Of a stretch of 28,603 nucleotides of DNA, positions 6,294 through 15,281 are shown piece by piece. The notes beneath the pieces were generated by a model, which ran no database searches, was not told the origin of the DNA, and saw only the letters and a program-made list of their open reading frames with translations. Source of the DNA: JBHAEC01 sp041855385 (lineage in GTDB: Bacteria > Bacillota > Negativicutes > Veillonellales > Veillonellaceae); assembly GCA_041855385.1 (NCBI GenBank), contig JBHAEC010000112.1, positions 1 through 28,603 of the forward strand, written 5' to 3'. Each line of letters begins with the position of its first letter. The first letter of the stretch is position 1. Position numbers and translations under genes: made by a program.

Positions 6294-7685
6294 ATGGAGG
6301 AGGCTTTATTACTAGCCCGTTGGCAATTTGCATTGACATCTATTTACCACTGGATTTTCGTTCCCGTTACATTGGGGATGACGGTTTTGGTAGCTATGAT
6401 GGAAGTTCAGCACTTGAGAACAAAGGATGAAATCTATCGAAAAATGGCAAAATTCTGGGGAAAACTCTTTCTTATTAATTTTGCTATGGGAGTTGTAACG
6501 GGAATTGTACAGGAATTTCACTTTGGCATGAATTGGGCTGAATACTCAAGATTTATGGGAGATATTTTTGGCGCGCCGCTGGCATTGGAAGCGCTTACAG
6601 CTTTTTTCTTGGAATCCACTCTTATGGGAGTGTGGATTTTCGGATGGGACAAGCTTTCTCCAAAAGCACATGCCATTATTGCCTGTCTTGTGGCAGTAGG
6701 AACAAACCTATCTGCTTTCTGGATTTTAGTGGCAAACTCGTTTATGCAACATCCTGTAGGATATGTATTGCGTAATGGTCGTGCGGAAATGGCGGATATC
6801 TTAGCGATCATTTCCAATGGATATGTGGTTGGTCAGTATTCTCATGTTTTTACGGTAGGTATTTTAACGGCAGGAACTATTCTTGCGGCTGTCAGTGCGT
6901 GGCATTTATTGCGTGCTAATGCAGTAGATTTTTATAAAAAGTCCTTAGGCTGGGGACTAGTGGCGATGCTGGTGGGAGGCATTTTAACCGGTGGAGCCGG
7001 ACATCATCATGCACAGTACATTGCCAAGGAGCAACCCATGAAAATGGCGGCGATGGAAGCGCTTTGGGAAACACAGGATCCAGCACCTTTTTCTATAGTG
7101 GCGGCTATAGATGAGAAGGCGAAGAAAAACACTATGGCACTTGAAGTACCGGGAGCTCTTTCCTTCTTAACACAAAACTCTTTTACAAGCGGTAAAGTGG
7201 AAGGGATTGTGGATTTACAAAAACAGATGGAGGAAAAACATGGGCCCGGGGATTATGTACCTCCGGTAACACCTATTTTTTGGTCTTTCCGTATTATGGT
7301 CGGTTTGGGGAGTATCTTAATTCTCCTCGGAATTTTGGGGGCTATAGGATTTAAACGGGGCTGTATTATCGAAAATAAAAAGATGTTAACTATAATTTTT
7401 TGGTCATTACCTTTACCTTTTATTGCTAATGCCATGGGATGGTATGTGGCGGAAGCAGGACGTCAGCCATGGCTTGTATATGGGCTCCATAAGACGGCAG
7501 AGGGCGTGTCGGCTACGGTAACGGCGGGAGAAATCTGGACATCTATGATCGGCTTCACCATTGTATATATATTTGCGGCGATTGCGGCATTTTATCTGGC
7601 CGCAAAACATGTTAAAATGGGGCCTGCAGGCAACCCTTCTCATGATGTAATCGAAACGAAGGAGGAGGCGAGATTATGGAACTGA
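6294..7685 (+). CDS. cydA: Cytochrome bd quinol oxidase subunit I
   Basis: The membrane subunit that oxidises quinol and reduces O2 to water, carrying hemes b558, b595 and d. Conserved residues are in place: H19 (SIYHW), E99 and E107 (ALEALTAFFLEST), H184 (GQYSHVF), the quinol-loop stretch KEQPMKMAAMEALWE, and GRQPW near the C-terminus. At 463 residues it is shorter than E. coli CydA (522) and belongs to the short Q-loop type common in Firmicutes. The start is ATG at 6294 after AGGAGG. Its end overlaps cydB by 10 nt. Because the surrounding genes suggest an anaerobe, its role is probably oxygen removal as much as energy conservation. Confidence 0.97.
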   Translation: MEEALLLARWQFALTSIYHWIFVPVTLGMTVLVAMMEVQHLRTKDEIYRKMAKFWGKLFLINFAMGVVTGIVQEFHFGMNWAEYSRFMGDIFGAPLALEALTAFFLESTLMGVWIFGWDKLSPKAHAIIACLVAVGTNLSAFWILVANSFMQHPVGYVLRNGRAEMADILAIISNGYVVGQYSHVFTVGILTAGTILAAVSAWHLLRANAVDFYKKSLGWGLVAMLVGGILTGGAGHHHAQYIAKEQPMKMAAMEALWETQDPAPFSIVAAIDEKAKKNTMALEVPGALSFLTQNSFTSGKVEGIVDLQKQMEEKHGPGDYVPPVTPIFWSFRIMVGLGSILILLGILGAIGFKRGCIIENKKMLTIIFWSLPLPFIANAMGWYVAEAGRQPWLVYGLHKTAEGVSATVTAGEIWTSMIGFTIVYIFAAIAAFYLAAKHVKMGPAGNPSHDVIETKEEARLWN

Positions 7686-8695
7686 TTTTCGATAATTTAC
7701 CAATCGTATGGTTTGTTCTTGTAGGCGTGCTTTTTGCGGGATTTTTCCTGTTGGAAGGGTTTGATTATGGCGTGGGCATCCTATTGCCTATTTTAGGTAA
7801 AACAGATAATGAAAAACGCCAAATGATCAATACTATCGGTCCGGTCTGGGATGGAAACGAAGTATGGATGATTACTGCCGGCGGAGCGCTGTTTGCATCC
7901 TTTCCTCATGTGTATGCCACATTGTTTAGTGGATTTTATCTTGCTCTTTTCATCATGCTTGCAGCATTAATTGCTCGGGGAGTAGCTTTTGAATTTAGGA
8001 GTAAAGACAAGAATTTGCTTTGGAGAAAAACATTTGACCAATGTATCTTTTGGGGATCCTTGATTCCGGCTATTCTTTGGGGCGTAACGGTGGGGAATCT
8101 TATTCAAGGTGTTCCCATTGATGCTAAAATGAATTATGTAGGGACATTTTTTGATTTGCTTAGCCCATATACACTTTTATGTGGAGTAGCGTTTGTATTG
8201 GTATTTTCCTACCATGGTGCTTTATATGTGTCTATCAAAACGGCAGGGCCGATTTCTGAACGAGCGCGGGCGTTCGCCTTGGTGGAGGGGCTGTTGACGG
8301 CCGTAGGTGCTTTGATGCTGGTAGGGGCTACCTATTATTACACCGATTTATTTAACAGTAAATTGGCAACCATATGCTATACCTTAGCAATTCTTTTCTT
8401 CCTCATATCTTGGGGTGTAACTCGTGTACGAAAAGCAGGATGGGGATTTTTGTTTAGTTCTTTAACGATTATTTCCATTACAGCTGCATATTTTGCGGGA
8501 CTATTCCCAAGAATTATGGTATCCAGCTTAAATCCGGAGTGGAGTTTGACGATTATGAACTCCGCCTCTTCCACCTATACGTTGACTCTTATGACGGTAG
8601 TAGCGGCTATATTTGTTCCGGTTGTACTGCTGTATCAGGGCTGGGTATACTATATTTTCCGCCATCGAGTAAGTGAAAAAGATCTGCATTATTGA
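7676..8695 (+). CDS. cydB: Cytochrome bd quinol oxidase subunit II
   Basis: The second membrane subunit of the bd oxidase, a structural partner of CydA. The 339-residue protein has the family motifs LEGFDYGVGILLP near residue 27 and GPVWDGNEVWMI near 55, with about eight or nine hydrophobic segments. It overlaps cydA by 10 nt. I see no small CydX/YbgT-type subunit frame right after it. A hairpin terminator separates it from cydD, so cydAB and cydDC may be expressed at different levels. Confidence 0.96.
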   Translation: MELIFDNLPIVWFVLVGVLFAGFFLLEGFDYGVGILLPILGKTDNEKRQMINTIGPVWDGNEVWMITAGGALFASFPHVYATLFSGFYLALFIMLAALIARGVAFEFRSKDKNLLWRKTFDQCIFWGSLIPAILWGVTVGNLIQGVPIDAKMNYVGTFFDLLSPYTLLCGVAFVLVFSYHGALYVSIKTAGPISERARAFALVEGLLTAVGALMLVGATYYYTDLFNSKLATICYTLAILFFLISWGVTRVRKAGWGFLFSSLTIISITAAYFAGLFPRIMVSSLNPEWSLTIMNSASSTYTLTLMTVVAAIFVPVVLLYQGWVYYIFRHRVSEKDLHY

Positions 8696-8755
8696 TTTAA
8701 TAAGTAAAAACAAGTTTTTAATATACTGAAACAAGACTTGAATATAGGCAAATTG

Positions 8756-8823
8756 AGCTGCCCTTTGGTGCTTTCTTGCGGGAAGAGAAAATCTGAACGG
8801 AGGGGCAAAAGGGCGGCTTTTTT
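8756..8823 (+). terminator. Terminator or attenuator between cydB and cydD
   Basis: An 11-bp stem AGCTGCCCTTT/AAAGGGCGGCT (8756-8766 with 8808-8818, one G-U pair) ends in a run of Ts. The loop is unusually long, about 41 nt. The next gene starts 15 nt after the Ts, so partial read-through or regulated attenuation is likely. Confidence 0.72.
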
Positions 8824-8837
8824 CTAAGGAGAAAATC

Positions 8838-10574
8838 GTGATTAATAAAGAGGCCATAGGAGAGATAAAAAAACATAAAGGCATGTGGTTGGCCTTATTG
8901 GTCTATGCTGTATGCGGAGCAGTGCTTATTGTTGCACAGGCCTATGGCATTGCTTTTTTAGTGGATAAGTCTTTCATGGAAAAGCAATCTTTAGCTACGC
9001 TGAAAATGCCTTTGTATCTTACGGCAGGGGTCATTTTTTTTCGGGCTCTTTTGTTTTATTTCCAACAAAAGAAGGCGAGGCATGTAGGAAGCCTTATAAA
9101 AATGGAACTGAGAAAAAAGGTAACCGAACATATGCTGGCTTTAGGGATATATGGAAAGGGCAGACATGGGGAGGTAATATTTCTTTTATCCGATGGATTG
9201 GAACATATAGAGGAATATGTGGTACGTTATTTACCACAAATGACTTACGCTCTTATTATCCCTTTGATTATGGCTATAGCTATTGTAGATGCAATACCAT
9301 GGGTTTCCCTTATACTGCTTATTACCTATCCTCTTATTCCATTTTTTATGATTCTCATCGGTAAATCGGCGGCAAAGCTTAATCAAAAGCAATGGCGAAG
9401 GATGAACGTGTTGAGCGGCCATTTCCTTGATGTTTTGCAAGGCATAGAAACACTTAAACTCTTTAATCGATCCAAGGAACAACTAAATGTGATTGCCCGT
9501 TTATCCGCTGAATTCAGGGATGCAACTTTATCGGTGCTTCGCGTTGCCTTTTTATCCGCTTTAGTGCTGGAACTGGTGAGTACTATCAGTACAGCTCTTA
9601 TTGCGGTATATACGGGATTTGCCCTTCTCTATGGAGAAGTGTCATTTTTTTCCGCTTTTTTTATACTTCTCTTAGCACCCGATTTTTATGCTCCTTTGAG
9701 GCAGTTGGGAACCTTTTTCCACACGGGAATGTCAGGGAATACCGCATTTGAAGCACTGCAGGCGTATCTGGATATTATGTTACAGGAGCCTGGCGCTAAA
9801 ACCGAGAAATTGGAGGAAACAATTGAAGCCATTCACATTGAGGATCTGAGCTATACTTATCCTGAACGCACATCTTTGGCTGTGGAAAATATACATTTTG
9901 TTTTAAATAAAGAAAGAAGAGTTGTCCTTATAGGTGAAAGTGGTGCCGGAAAGAGTACGGTGGGGCAGTTATTGTTACGTTTGTTGGAACCGTCAAAAGG
10001 TCGTATTATGGTAAATGACAGGAATCTTCTTTCTTTGGATGGAGAGTGGTGGAGAGAACAAGTGGCGGTCGTTCCGCAAAGACCGTATATTCAAAGAGGG
10101 ACGATAAGAGAAAATATCCTTTTAGGAAGAGAGGCCACGGAGGAGGAAATATATCAGGCTATCCGTTTAGCGAAAGCGGAAGAATTTATAAATGGCCTGC
10201 CAGATGGTATTGATACTATATTGGGAGAAGGGGGTACGGGTCTTTCGGGAGGAGAAAAGCAACGCTTGTCTATTGCAAGGGCCATGTTAAAACCGTCTTC
10301 CGTAGTTGTTTTGGATGAGGCGGGAGCACATTTGGATGTAGAAACAGAGATGGAAGTTAAAGAAGGGCTTAATCATCTGTGCCGAAATAAGCTTGTTTTA
10401 TTAATTACTCATCGACGTTCTTCCATTATTCCCTCCGATGAGGTAATTGTGATGGAAGATGGGAAAGTTGTTGCCAGAGGTGAAGCGAAGCAATTAGATT
10501 TACAGATGAATGTATATTTGAAGGGCAGATCCCATTTTGGAGAGAAGGGAGGCGAAATGCATGAATTCATATAA
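8838..10574 (+). CDS. cydD: ABC exporter CydD, thiol/heme-linked, required for cytochrome bd assembly
   Basis: One half of the heterodimeric CydDC ABC transporter, which exports cysteine and glutathione (and interacts with heme) and is needed for assembly of cytochrome bd. The 578-residue protein has an N-terminal six-helix membrane domain. Its nucleotide-binding domain has Walker A GESGAGKST (about 367), signature LSGGEKQR (about 468) and Walker B VVVLDEAGAHLD with the catalytic Glu. It starts with GTG at 8838 behind AAGGAGA. The 3' end overlaps cydC by 14 nt. Assignment as CydD rather than another type I exporter rests largely on the cyd context and the partner's sequence. Confidence 0.92.
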   Translation: MINKEAIGEIKKHKGMWLALLVYAVCGAVLIVAQAYGIAFLVDKSFMEKQSLATLKMPLYLTAGVIFFRALLFYFQQKKARHVGSLIKMELRKKVTEHMLALGIYGKGRHGEVIFLLSDGLEHIEEYVVRYLPQMTYALIIPLIMAIAIVDAIPWVSLILLITYPLIPFFMILIGKSAAKLNQKQWRRMNVLSGHFLDVLQGIETLKLFNRSKEQLNVIARLSAEFRDATLSVLRVAFLSALVLELVSTISTALIAVYTGFALLYGEVSFFSAFFILLLAPDFYAPLRQLGTFFHTGMSGNTAFEALQAYLDIMLQEPGAKTEKLEETIEAIHIEDLSYTYPERTSLAVENIHFVLNKERRVVLIGESGAGKSTVGQLLLRLLEPSKGRIMVNDRNLLSLDGEWWREQVAVVPQRPYIQRGTIRENILLGREATEEEIYQAIRLAKAEEFINGLPDGIDTILGEGGTGLSGGEKQRLSIARAMLKPSSVVVLDEAGAHLDVETEMEVKEGLNHLCRNKLVLLITHRRSSIIPSDEVIVMEDGKVVARGEAKQLDLQMNVYLKGRSHFGEKGGEMHEFI

Positions 10575-12315
10575 GTTGCTTTTTGGCATTTTGCATCCTG
10601 CACGATATTCTCTTGCGCTATCACTGCTTTTTTCCTTCTTCACGGTAAGTGCAAACATTTTACTATTGGGAACATCCGCCTGGCTTATCGCAACAGCAGC
10701 TCTTAGGCCTGAACTTGTAGTACTTAGCTTGGCGGTTGTAGGTGTACGCTTTTATGGAATAACGAGGGCTGTTTGTCGGTATGTTGAAAGATATGTTTCT
10801 CACCATATGGCTTTTCAAGGTTTGTATGCACTTCGCCTATGGTTTTACAAAGTACTTGAACCTCTGGCTCCCGCCATTTTTAGGCAATTCGGAAGTGGGG
10901 ATATGTTAGGGCGTATTGTAGGCGATATAGAAACGCTTCAATTTTTTTATTTGCGTGTCCTTATTCCGCCTGTGACAGCCCTGCTCATTACAATTTGTAT
11001 GGGTATCTATGTTTCGCATTACAGTTTTCTCTATCTTTGGTTGTTGTTGGCGGCTTTTGTTTTGGCAGGGATTTTACTGCCTTTATTGGTATACAAGCAT
11101 AATGAGTATGCCGCGAAGATACTTCTTAGAAGGCGGGGCGAGATAAAAGAGAAACTTGCGGAAATACTGAACGGTATGGGGGATATTGTAGCCTTTGAGA
11201 GAAGAAAGGCGATAAAAAAGAGTCTTATTGATGAATTCCGGGAAGTTGAGGAATATCGTTACAAGATAGAAAAAGGGAATTGGATAGGAGAGGCTTTGTT
11301 TCAGTGGATCATGAACTCGGTGATGCTGTTGGCGTTGATAATCAGTATTCCCTTGTTTCAAAAGGGACAGGCCATATATATTGCTGTCTTTCCCATTCTT
11401 TTTCAGGCTTATTTTGAATCATTACAACCATTAATTTTAGCGCTTCACTATCACGGAGAAAGTAAAAGCGCTGTGCTTCGTTTACAGGAGGTAAATGACC
11501 ATTCCCCGGTTGTAGAGGAAGAATGTAAAGGTATTGATGAAGATGCACATGGGATAATAAGAGCAAAGAATAATCCTTTACGTATAAAGCCACCGTCCAT
11601 ACTTTTTGAGAAAATGAACTTTTCTTATAATGGAAATATATTGTTTAAGGATTTTAATTTACTTGTTAAGGCAGGAGAAAAGGTAGCCATAGTCGGACCG
11701 AGTGGATCGGGAAAAACAACTCTTTTTATGTTGCTTTCCAGATTTTACGATTACGAAGGACGTATTTTTATAGGGGATAAAGAGTGCAAATCTATGCCCC
11801 TTGGCTTTATAAGAGAGCAAATATGTCCTGTTTTTCAAAATACTTATCTGTTTCATGCCCATATTGAAGATAATATTCGTATAGGAAAGAGTGAGGCGAC
11901 AGCTGAAGAAATTAACGAAGCCATCCGTTTTGCACTCCTTGACAGATATATAGAAAATTTGCCACAAGGTATGAAAACCATGTTGGGAAGCGGAGGCACT
12001 CATATAAGTGGAGGGCAGAGACAGCGAATTGCTTTGGCGAGAGCCTATTTAAAAAATGGACCTTTATTGCTGTTGGATGAACCGCTTGAAGGGCTTGATC
12101 GGATAACGAGAGAAAAAATGTATCAATCGCTTCGGCTATTGATGAAAAATAAAACCGTCCTTTATATTACCCATCAATTAGAAGGCCTTGCCGACATGGA
12201 TCGAATTATTTTTTTGGAGAAGGGAAGTATAAAAGAAGAAGGCACCTACGCCGATTTGATAAACCGGAGAGGCGCCTTTTACAGATATGTTCAGATTTCT
12301 ATGGACCATATATAA
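10561..12315 (+). CDS. cydC: ABC exporter CydC, partner of CydD
   Basis: The second half of the CydDC exporter. The 584-residue protein begins with a membrane domain containing LLGTSAWLIATAALRPE and RAVCRYVERYVSH, which is characteristic of CydC. Its ATPase domain carries Walker A GPSGSGKTT (about 379), signature ISGGQRQRIALARA (about 482) and Walker B LLLLDEPLEGLD. The start is ATG at 10561, 8 nt behind GGGAGG and inside the end of cydD. An upstream TTG at 10537 would also remain in frame but has no ribosome-binding site. It is the last gene of the rrf2-cydABDC cluster and runs toward the leftward SUFU gene with only 29 nt between them. Confidence 0.93.
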   Translation: MNSYKLLFGILHPARYSLALSLLFSFFTVSANILLLGTSAWLIATAALRPELVVLSLAVVGVRFYGITRAVCRYVERYVSHHMAFQGLYALRLWFYKVLEPLAPAIFRQFGSGDMLGRIVGDIETLQFFYLRVLIPPVTALLITICMGIYVSHYSFLYLWLLLAAFVLAGILLPLLVYKHNEYAAKILLRRRGEIKEKLAEILNGMGDIVAFERRKAIKKSLIDEFREVEEYRYKIEKGNWIGEALFQWIMNSVMLLALIISIPLFQKGQAIYIAVFPILFQAYFESLQPLILALHYHGESKSAVLRLQEVNDHSPVVEEECKGIDEDAHGIIRAKNNPLRIKPPSILFEKMNFSYNGNILFKDFNLLVKAGEKVAIVGPSGSGKTTLFMLLSRFYDYEGRIFIGDKECKSMPLGFIREQICPVFQNTYLFHAHIEDNIRIGKSEATAEEINEAIRFALLDRYIENLPQGMKTMLGSGGTHISGGQRQRIALARAYLKNGPLLLLDEPLEGLDRITREKMYQSLRLLMKNKTVLYITHQLEGLADMDRIIFLEKGSIKEEGTYADLINRRGAFYRYVQISMDHI

Positions 12316-12344
12316 TCTATGAATATTTCGTAATGACATAATAG

Positions 12345-13163
12345 CTACATCATGGAGCGTATTTCTTTGGGAGAAATGGCAGAATTGCGGTGAATATCGA
12401 GAATAAAGCTGCCCTTTGTTTCTTGAAGGATGCGCTCCATTAGCGTGTCTATATCATGTTCCTCTTTAAAGAGCAGTTCTTCTTTGTGTAGGGCAATTAA
12501 AGTGTAAATTTGGATGCGCGTCCCCTCTTTTGTGGTAAGTTCTCCAAGATTACCGTCAAAGCCTACTAACGCGATACCACAAAGCTTGGTATTGGAGGCA
12601 AAGGGTTCATAATGCTCTCCATTCGGTAGGGTTAAACCATAGCCGATCCAACTTTTATGATCATGTGGAAGTCTTGCCATATAGGCCATTGTAGAAATAG
12701 GCCAGAATACTTCCGGAGGCAGGTGACTACTTAGAGTGTCTTCGGTACCGAAATTCCAGGAGGCGGGAAGAAACATCATAAGTTCGGCACGGTTAAGGTA
12801 TCCGTAGTCCTGCAATAAGTCAGGCGGTAGAGTCATAGGTAAGGTGCTCATTCCGGAAGTATGAAGGACATAAAAGGGCTCTTCCTCGGTAGGATAAAGC
12901 ACATGGATGTCCACATGAAATGAGTGCGATAAGATTTCATGAAACACTCTGGTTTCTCTATGAGGAAAAAGAACTTTAAAATATTCATTTATTTCCTCTT
13001 CATAGTCATTGATGACCGGGTCGGACCAATTGGCATCTTGCTTGCGAGCTTCTACAAGTAAGGCTTGTTCCCGAAGAGTTTCTTGTTCGACTTCGGGAGG
13101 GAGAGGAGTTACGGGTGAGGCTCCCTTTGAAAATAGTGATTTTAGCCAATTCATTATAAACAA
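12345..13163 (-). CDS. Suppressor-of-fused (SUFU) domain protein
   Basis: A 272-residue cytosolic protein. Residues from about 60 onward follow the bacterial SUFU domain: VDIHVLYPTEEEPFYVLHT followed by SGMSTLPM, RAELMMFLPASW, then a WIGYGLTLPNGE segment and a LCGIALVGF strand. Bacterial SUFU proteins are poorly characterised; many act as immunity proteins in polymorphic toxin systems, but no toxin gene is visible next to this one. It starts with TTG at 13163, 6 nt behind AAAGGAG. An ATG three codons further in is spaced too far from that site, though it cannot be excluded. It is transcribed alone, divergently from the next gene. Confidence 0.8.
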   Translation of the reverse strand: MFIMNWLKSLFSKGASPVTPLPPEVEQETLREQALLVEARKQDANWSDPVINDYEEEINEYFKVLFPHRETRVFHEILSHSFHVDIHVLYPTEEEPFYVLHTSGMSTLPMTLPPDLLQDYGYLNRAELMMFLPASWNFGTEDTLSSHLPPEVFWPISTMAYMARLPHDHKSWIGYGLTLPNGEHYEPFASNTKLCGIALVGFDGNLGELTTKEGTRIQIYTLIALHKEELLFKEEHDIDTLMERILQETKGSFILDIHRNSAISPKEIRSMM

Positions 13164-13193
13164 GGTGGGCTCCTTTCGAGTACTATTCCTTTA

Positions 13194-13202
13194 ATTATAA
13201 CA
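13194..13202 (-). promoter_or_regulatory. Extended -10 promoter of the SUFU gene
   Basis: On the minus strand TGTTATAAT (TG-N-TATAAT) stands about 31 nt upstream of the start codon. The -35 position (TTATGC at 13217-13222) is weak, as often seen with extended -10 elements. Confidence 0.55.
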
Positions 13203-13261
13203 TATTTATCCATCCTGCATAAAGGTAAAACAAGGTCAAATATAGGGGCGAGACGCTGTTC

Positions 13262-13290
13262 TAGATATTATCTCGCATATGTGCTAAAAT
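13262..13290 (+). promoter_or_regulatory. Extended -10 promoter of the membrane protein gene at 13322
   Basis: TGCTAAAAT at 13282-13290 is an extended -10, with TAGATA (13262-13267, four of six matches to the -35 consensus) exactly 17 nt upstream of TAAAAT. Confidence 0.5.
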
Positions 13291-13321
13291 TTACCTGACA
13301 ATACCTTTTTTGGAGATTCAT

Positions 13322-14497
13322 ATGAAGATATTGACTAAAGTAAAAGACTTCTTAATTGGGTCTTTTAGAAAAAAAGAAAAACTGGAAAAAACACGCATTC
13401 ACAGCGTTCCGGGGGCGGATACCGGAGAAGACGGTAAGTTACTTTATGACCATAGAATTCTTACTATTGAAGAGGATATGATTAATCGCATGCTTCGAGC
13501 ACGCTTTAGAGAGCATTGGTTTTTTCACTCCATTACCTTCGAGTTTGAACCCAATAATTCTGTATATATGGGCATTATTACTCGTTTCGGCAATGTTATG
13601 AGTGCTAATTTTACCATAGAAGACTTGTGGTTTGATGACTATTCTTCTACCTTTGAACTAAAAGTGGACATTCCTACCTTGGATACGGGGTATTTCATTT
13701 TTAATTCGATTATTCATTTCATGGGAAAATGGATAATGAGTTTTCTGGGAACTTTTTTTAATCCCTTCTCTATCGGTAACTCCGGCTCAACTATGCGTTT
13801 TGAGAAAAACGGGGTGCTGCGATTTGATATGGTACCGGAAAGCGATATTCATCACTTTATTCCTTTACCGCCACGGGACAGTAACAGCAAAGGCCCCATT
13901 ATGCTGTATAATGCGAGAACGGGACAATCCGTGCTCCATTTAGATTATTATGCTTTTCATCAAGAGGTGGAAACTTTTATTTTGAATGATTTGCCGGGCA
14001 AGACGAACTGGCTTCATTCCATTGATATTATTGCTATTTTATTACTTCCGGTAGGCGTATGGATTAGTTTTATTATTTTGCATCATTATCTTCCCGTACA
14101 GCGGGTGGAGTTCTCTTTTTCTACGTATTTTTTAATATCTATCGGTATTTTACTTTTTAGTTTCTTTGTGATGAATATTCCGAGGTACATATACATGTAT
14201 TTCGACAATCGGAAGGCATGGAAGAGTGTCTTTATTCACAGTAACATTAAAATTCAGATGAGGAAACTGCATCGCCGTATTTTCAATCAACAAAGTAAGT
14301 TGAGAGAGGGTGGAATACGGTTGGATGCGGATTATCAAGAGAAGATAAAAGAACTTCTTCTTCAAATTAGAGATAAGAGATTTTTGGCGCAACGCCTTAA
14401 AATTGTCGATGAAGATCGGAACCGTAAGCAGAAGGTAAAGTTTGTTATTGCCTATGTAGTGTGCACATTTATTGAGTGGGTTCTTCTAATGGGATAA
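13322..14497 (+). CDS. Uncharacterised membrane-anchored protein
   Basis: I do not recognise this 391-residue protein. The first 30 residues are basic and followed by a soluble domain (about 35-225) rich in alternating beta-like segments such as NNSVYMGIITRFGNVMSANF and FELKVDIPTLDTGYF. Two strong hydrophobic segments lie near 230-255 and 265-290, then a charged, probably coiled helical stretch (about 310-370) and a last hydrophobic segment at the very C-terminus. The beta-rich part could be a lipid-binding domain, but I have no motif to prove it. ATG at 13322 sits 6 nt behind GGAG; the in-frame TTG at 13310 lacks a ribosome-binding site. It appears monocistronic and ends at a bidirectional terminator. 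Confidence 0.75.
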   Translation: MKILTKVKDFLIGSFRKKEKLEKTRIHSVPGADTGEDGKLLYDHRILTIEEDMINRMLRARFREHWFFHSITFEFEPNNSVYMGIITRFGNVMSANFTIEDLWFDDYSSTFELKVDIPTLDTGYFIFNSIIHFMGKWIMSFLGTFFNPFSIGNSGSTMRFEKNGVLRFDMVPESDIHHFIPLPPRDSNSKGPIMLYNARTGQSVLHLDYYAFHQEVETFILNDLPGKTNWLHSIDIIAILLLPVGVWISFIILHHYLPVQRVEFSFSTYFLISIGILLFSFFVMNIPRYIYMYFDNRKAWKSVFIHSNIKIQMRKLHRRIFNQQSKLREGGIRLDADYQEKIKELLLQIRDKRFLAQRLKIVDEDRNRKQKVKFVIAYVVCTFIEWVLLMG

Positions 14498-14520
14498 AAC
14501 CACTATATATCGAAAAATAA

Positions 14521-14570
14521 AACCTCCATGTAGTTTCTGTTAATTAAAAAAAACTACATAGAGGTTTTTC
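14521..14570. terminator. Bidirectional terminator between convergent membrane protein genes
   Basis: A 16-bp stem with one mismatch (14521-14536 with 14551-14566) has flanking A- and T-runs. It serves the rightward gene ending at 14497 and also the leftward gene, whose last codons lie inside it. Confidence 0.85.
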
Positions 14571-15102
14571 TTCTGTGTCTGAAGCTGCTTATTCCGTTTT
14601 TTGGAGGGCCGTATACTCCGGGACCGCTTCCATATGGATTAGGTCCGGATGTGCCAGGAATTACAAAAAGAATAATGTTACCAATCCATGCGGCAATAGA
14701 TTGCGTAAGAGCCGTAGATTTTACAACTCCGTAAAAAGCGGAAAACAGCAAAAATCCTGTCCAAGCAAGCCCTATAATTCCCGGAACGGCAAAATCTTGA
14801 AGTCGGCGACTGTAAAAGGAAGCGAAAAGAATAGCAAATGCCTGATATCCCAAGAGCTCGACCGATTTAAGAAGCCAATAGGAGGGAAGCAAAGTTACGC
14901 TCTCGTAAAGAAGGTCAATGACCACGGTGAATAGGAATAAGAAAATGTTCGTAAAAACCAATCTCCAGAAAAAGCCTGACCGACTTAGGCGTCCCAGCAT
15001 GCTGAGTCTGTAAAATCTATATTTTGGAAAGATAAAGTGACAAATATAATATGCAACAGCACACAAGGCAGTTGCTTTAAGTAATGAAATAAAGATATCC
15101 AT
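14554..15102 (-). CDS. Uncharacterised small membrane protein with Gly/Pro-rich tail
   Basis: An unrecognised 182-residue protein with about five hydrophobic segments (roughly 4-22, 44-66, 74-96, 106-125 and 130-150). It ends in a soluble tail rich in Gly, Pro and Tyr (GPNPYGSGPGVYGPPKNG) and then basic residues. The last codons overlap the right arm of the terminator at 14521-14570. An extended -10 promoter lies about 35 nt upstream of its start. It has no operon partner. The frame is supported by its hydrophobic pattern and promoter, not by recognised homology. Confidence 0.68.
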   Translation of the reverse strand: MDIFISLLKATALCAVAYYICHFIFPKYRFYRLSMLGRLSRSGFFWRLVFTNIFLFLFTVVIDLLYESVTLLPSYWLLKSVELLGYQAFAILFASFYSRRLQDFAVPGIIGLAWTGFLLFSAFYGVVKSTALTQSIAAWIGNIILFVIPGTSGPNPYGSGPGVYGPPKNGISSFRHRRKTSM

Positions 15103-15133
15103 AGCAATCCCCTAATAAAATTTAAAGCGGTTT

Positions 15134-15142
15134 ATTATAACA
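15134..15142 (-). promoter_or_regulatory. Extended -10 promoter of the small membrane protein gene
   Basis: The minus strand reads TGTTATAAT, identical to the element in front of the SUFU gene. The -35 position is weak. Confidence 0.5.
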
Positions 15143-15231
15143 CATTTTATACTATCTGCCTACCCAAGTTTAATGTTGTTATCCTTTTGTGAGGTTAATG
15201 AGATTACAATTAGAAGGTGAAGAAAAGGATG

Positions 15232-15258
15232 TTCACAGAGAAAAAGTCATGTTACAAT
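15232..15258 (+). promoter_or_regulatory. Promoter of the HD-domain gene
   Basis: TGTTACAAT (15250-15258) is an extended -10 element. TTCACA (15232-15237) lies upstream with a short 15-nt spacer. The start codon follows 23 nt downstream. Confidence 0.5.
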
Positions 15259-15281
15259 GGTCTTTATAAAAGGAGGACTTT

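Noticed and set aside
8756..8823. Riboswitch or T-box between cydB and cydD
   Set aside because: I could not match the loop to any riboswitch consensus I know; only the terminator stem is supported.
14575..14934. 119-codon plus-strand frame
   Set aside because: It lies antisense to the hydrophobic leftward gene, is rich in Lys/Ser/Asn without domain features, and lacks a ribosome-binding site.
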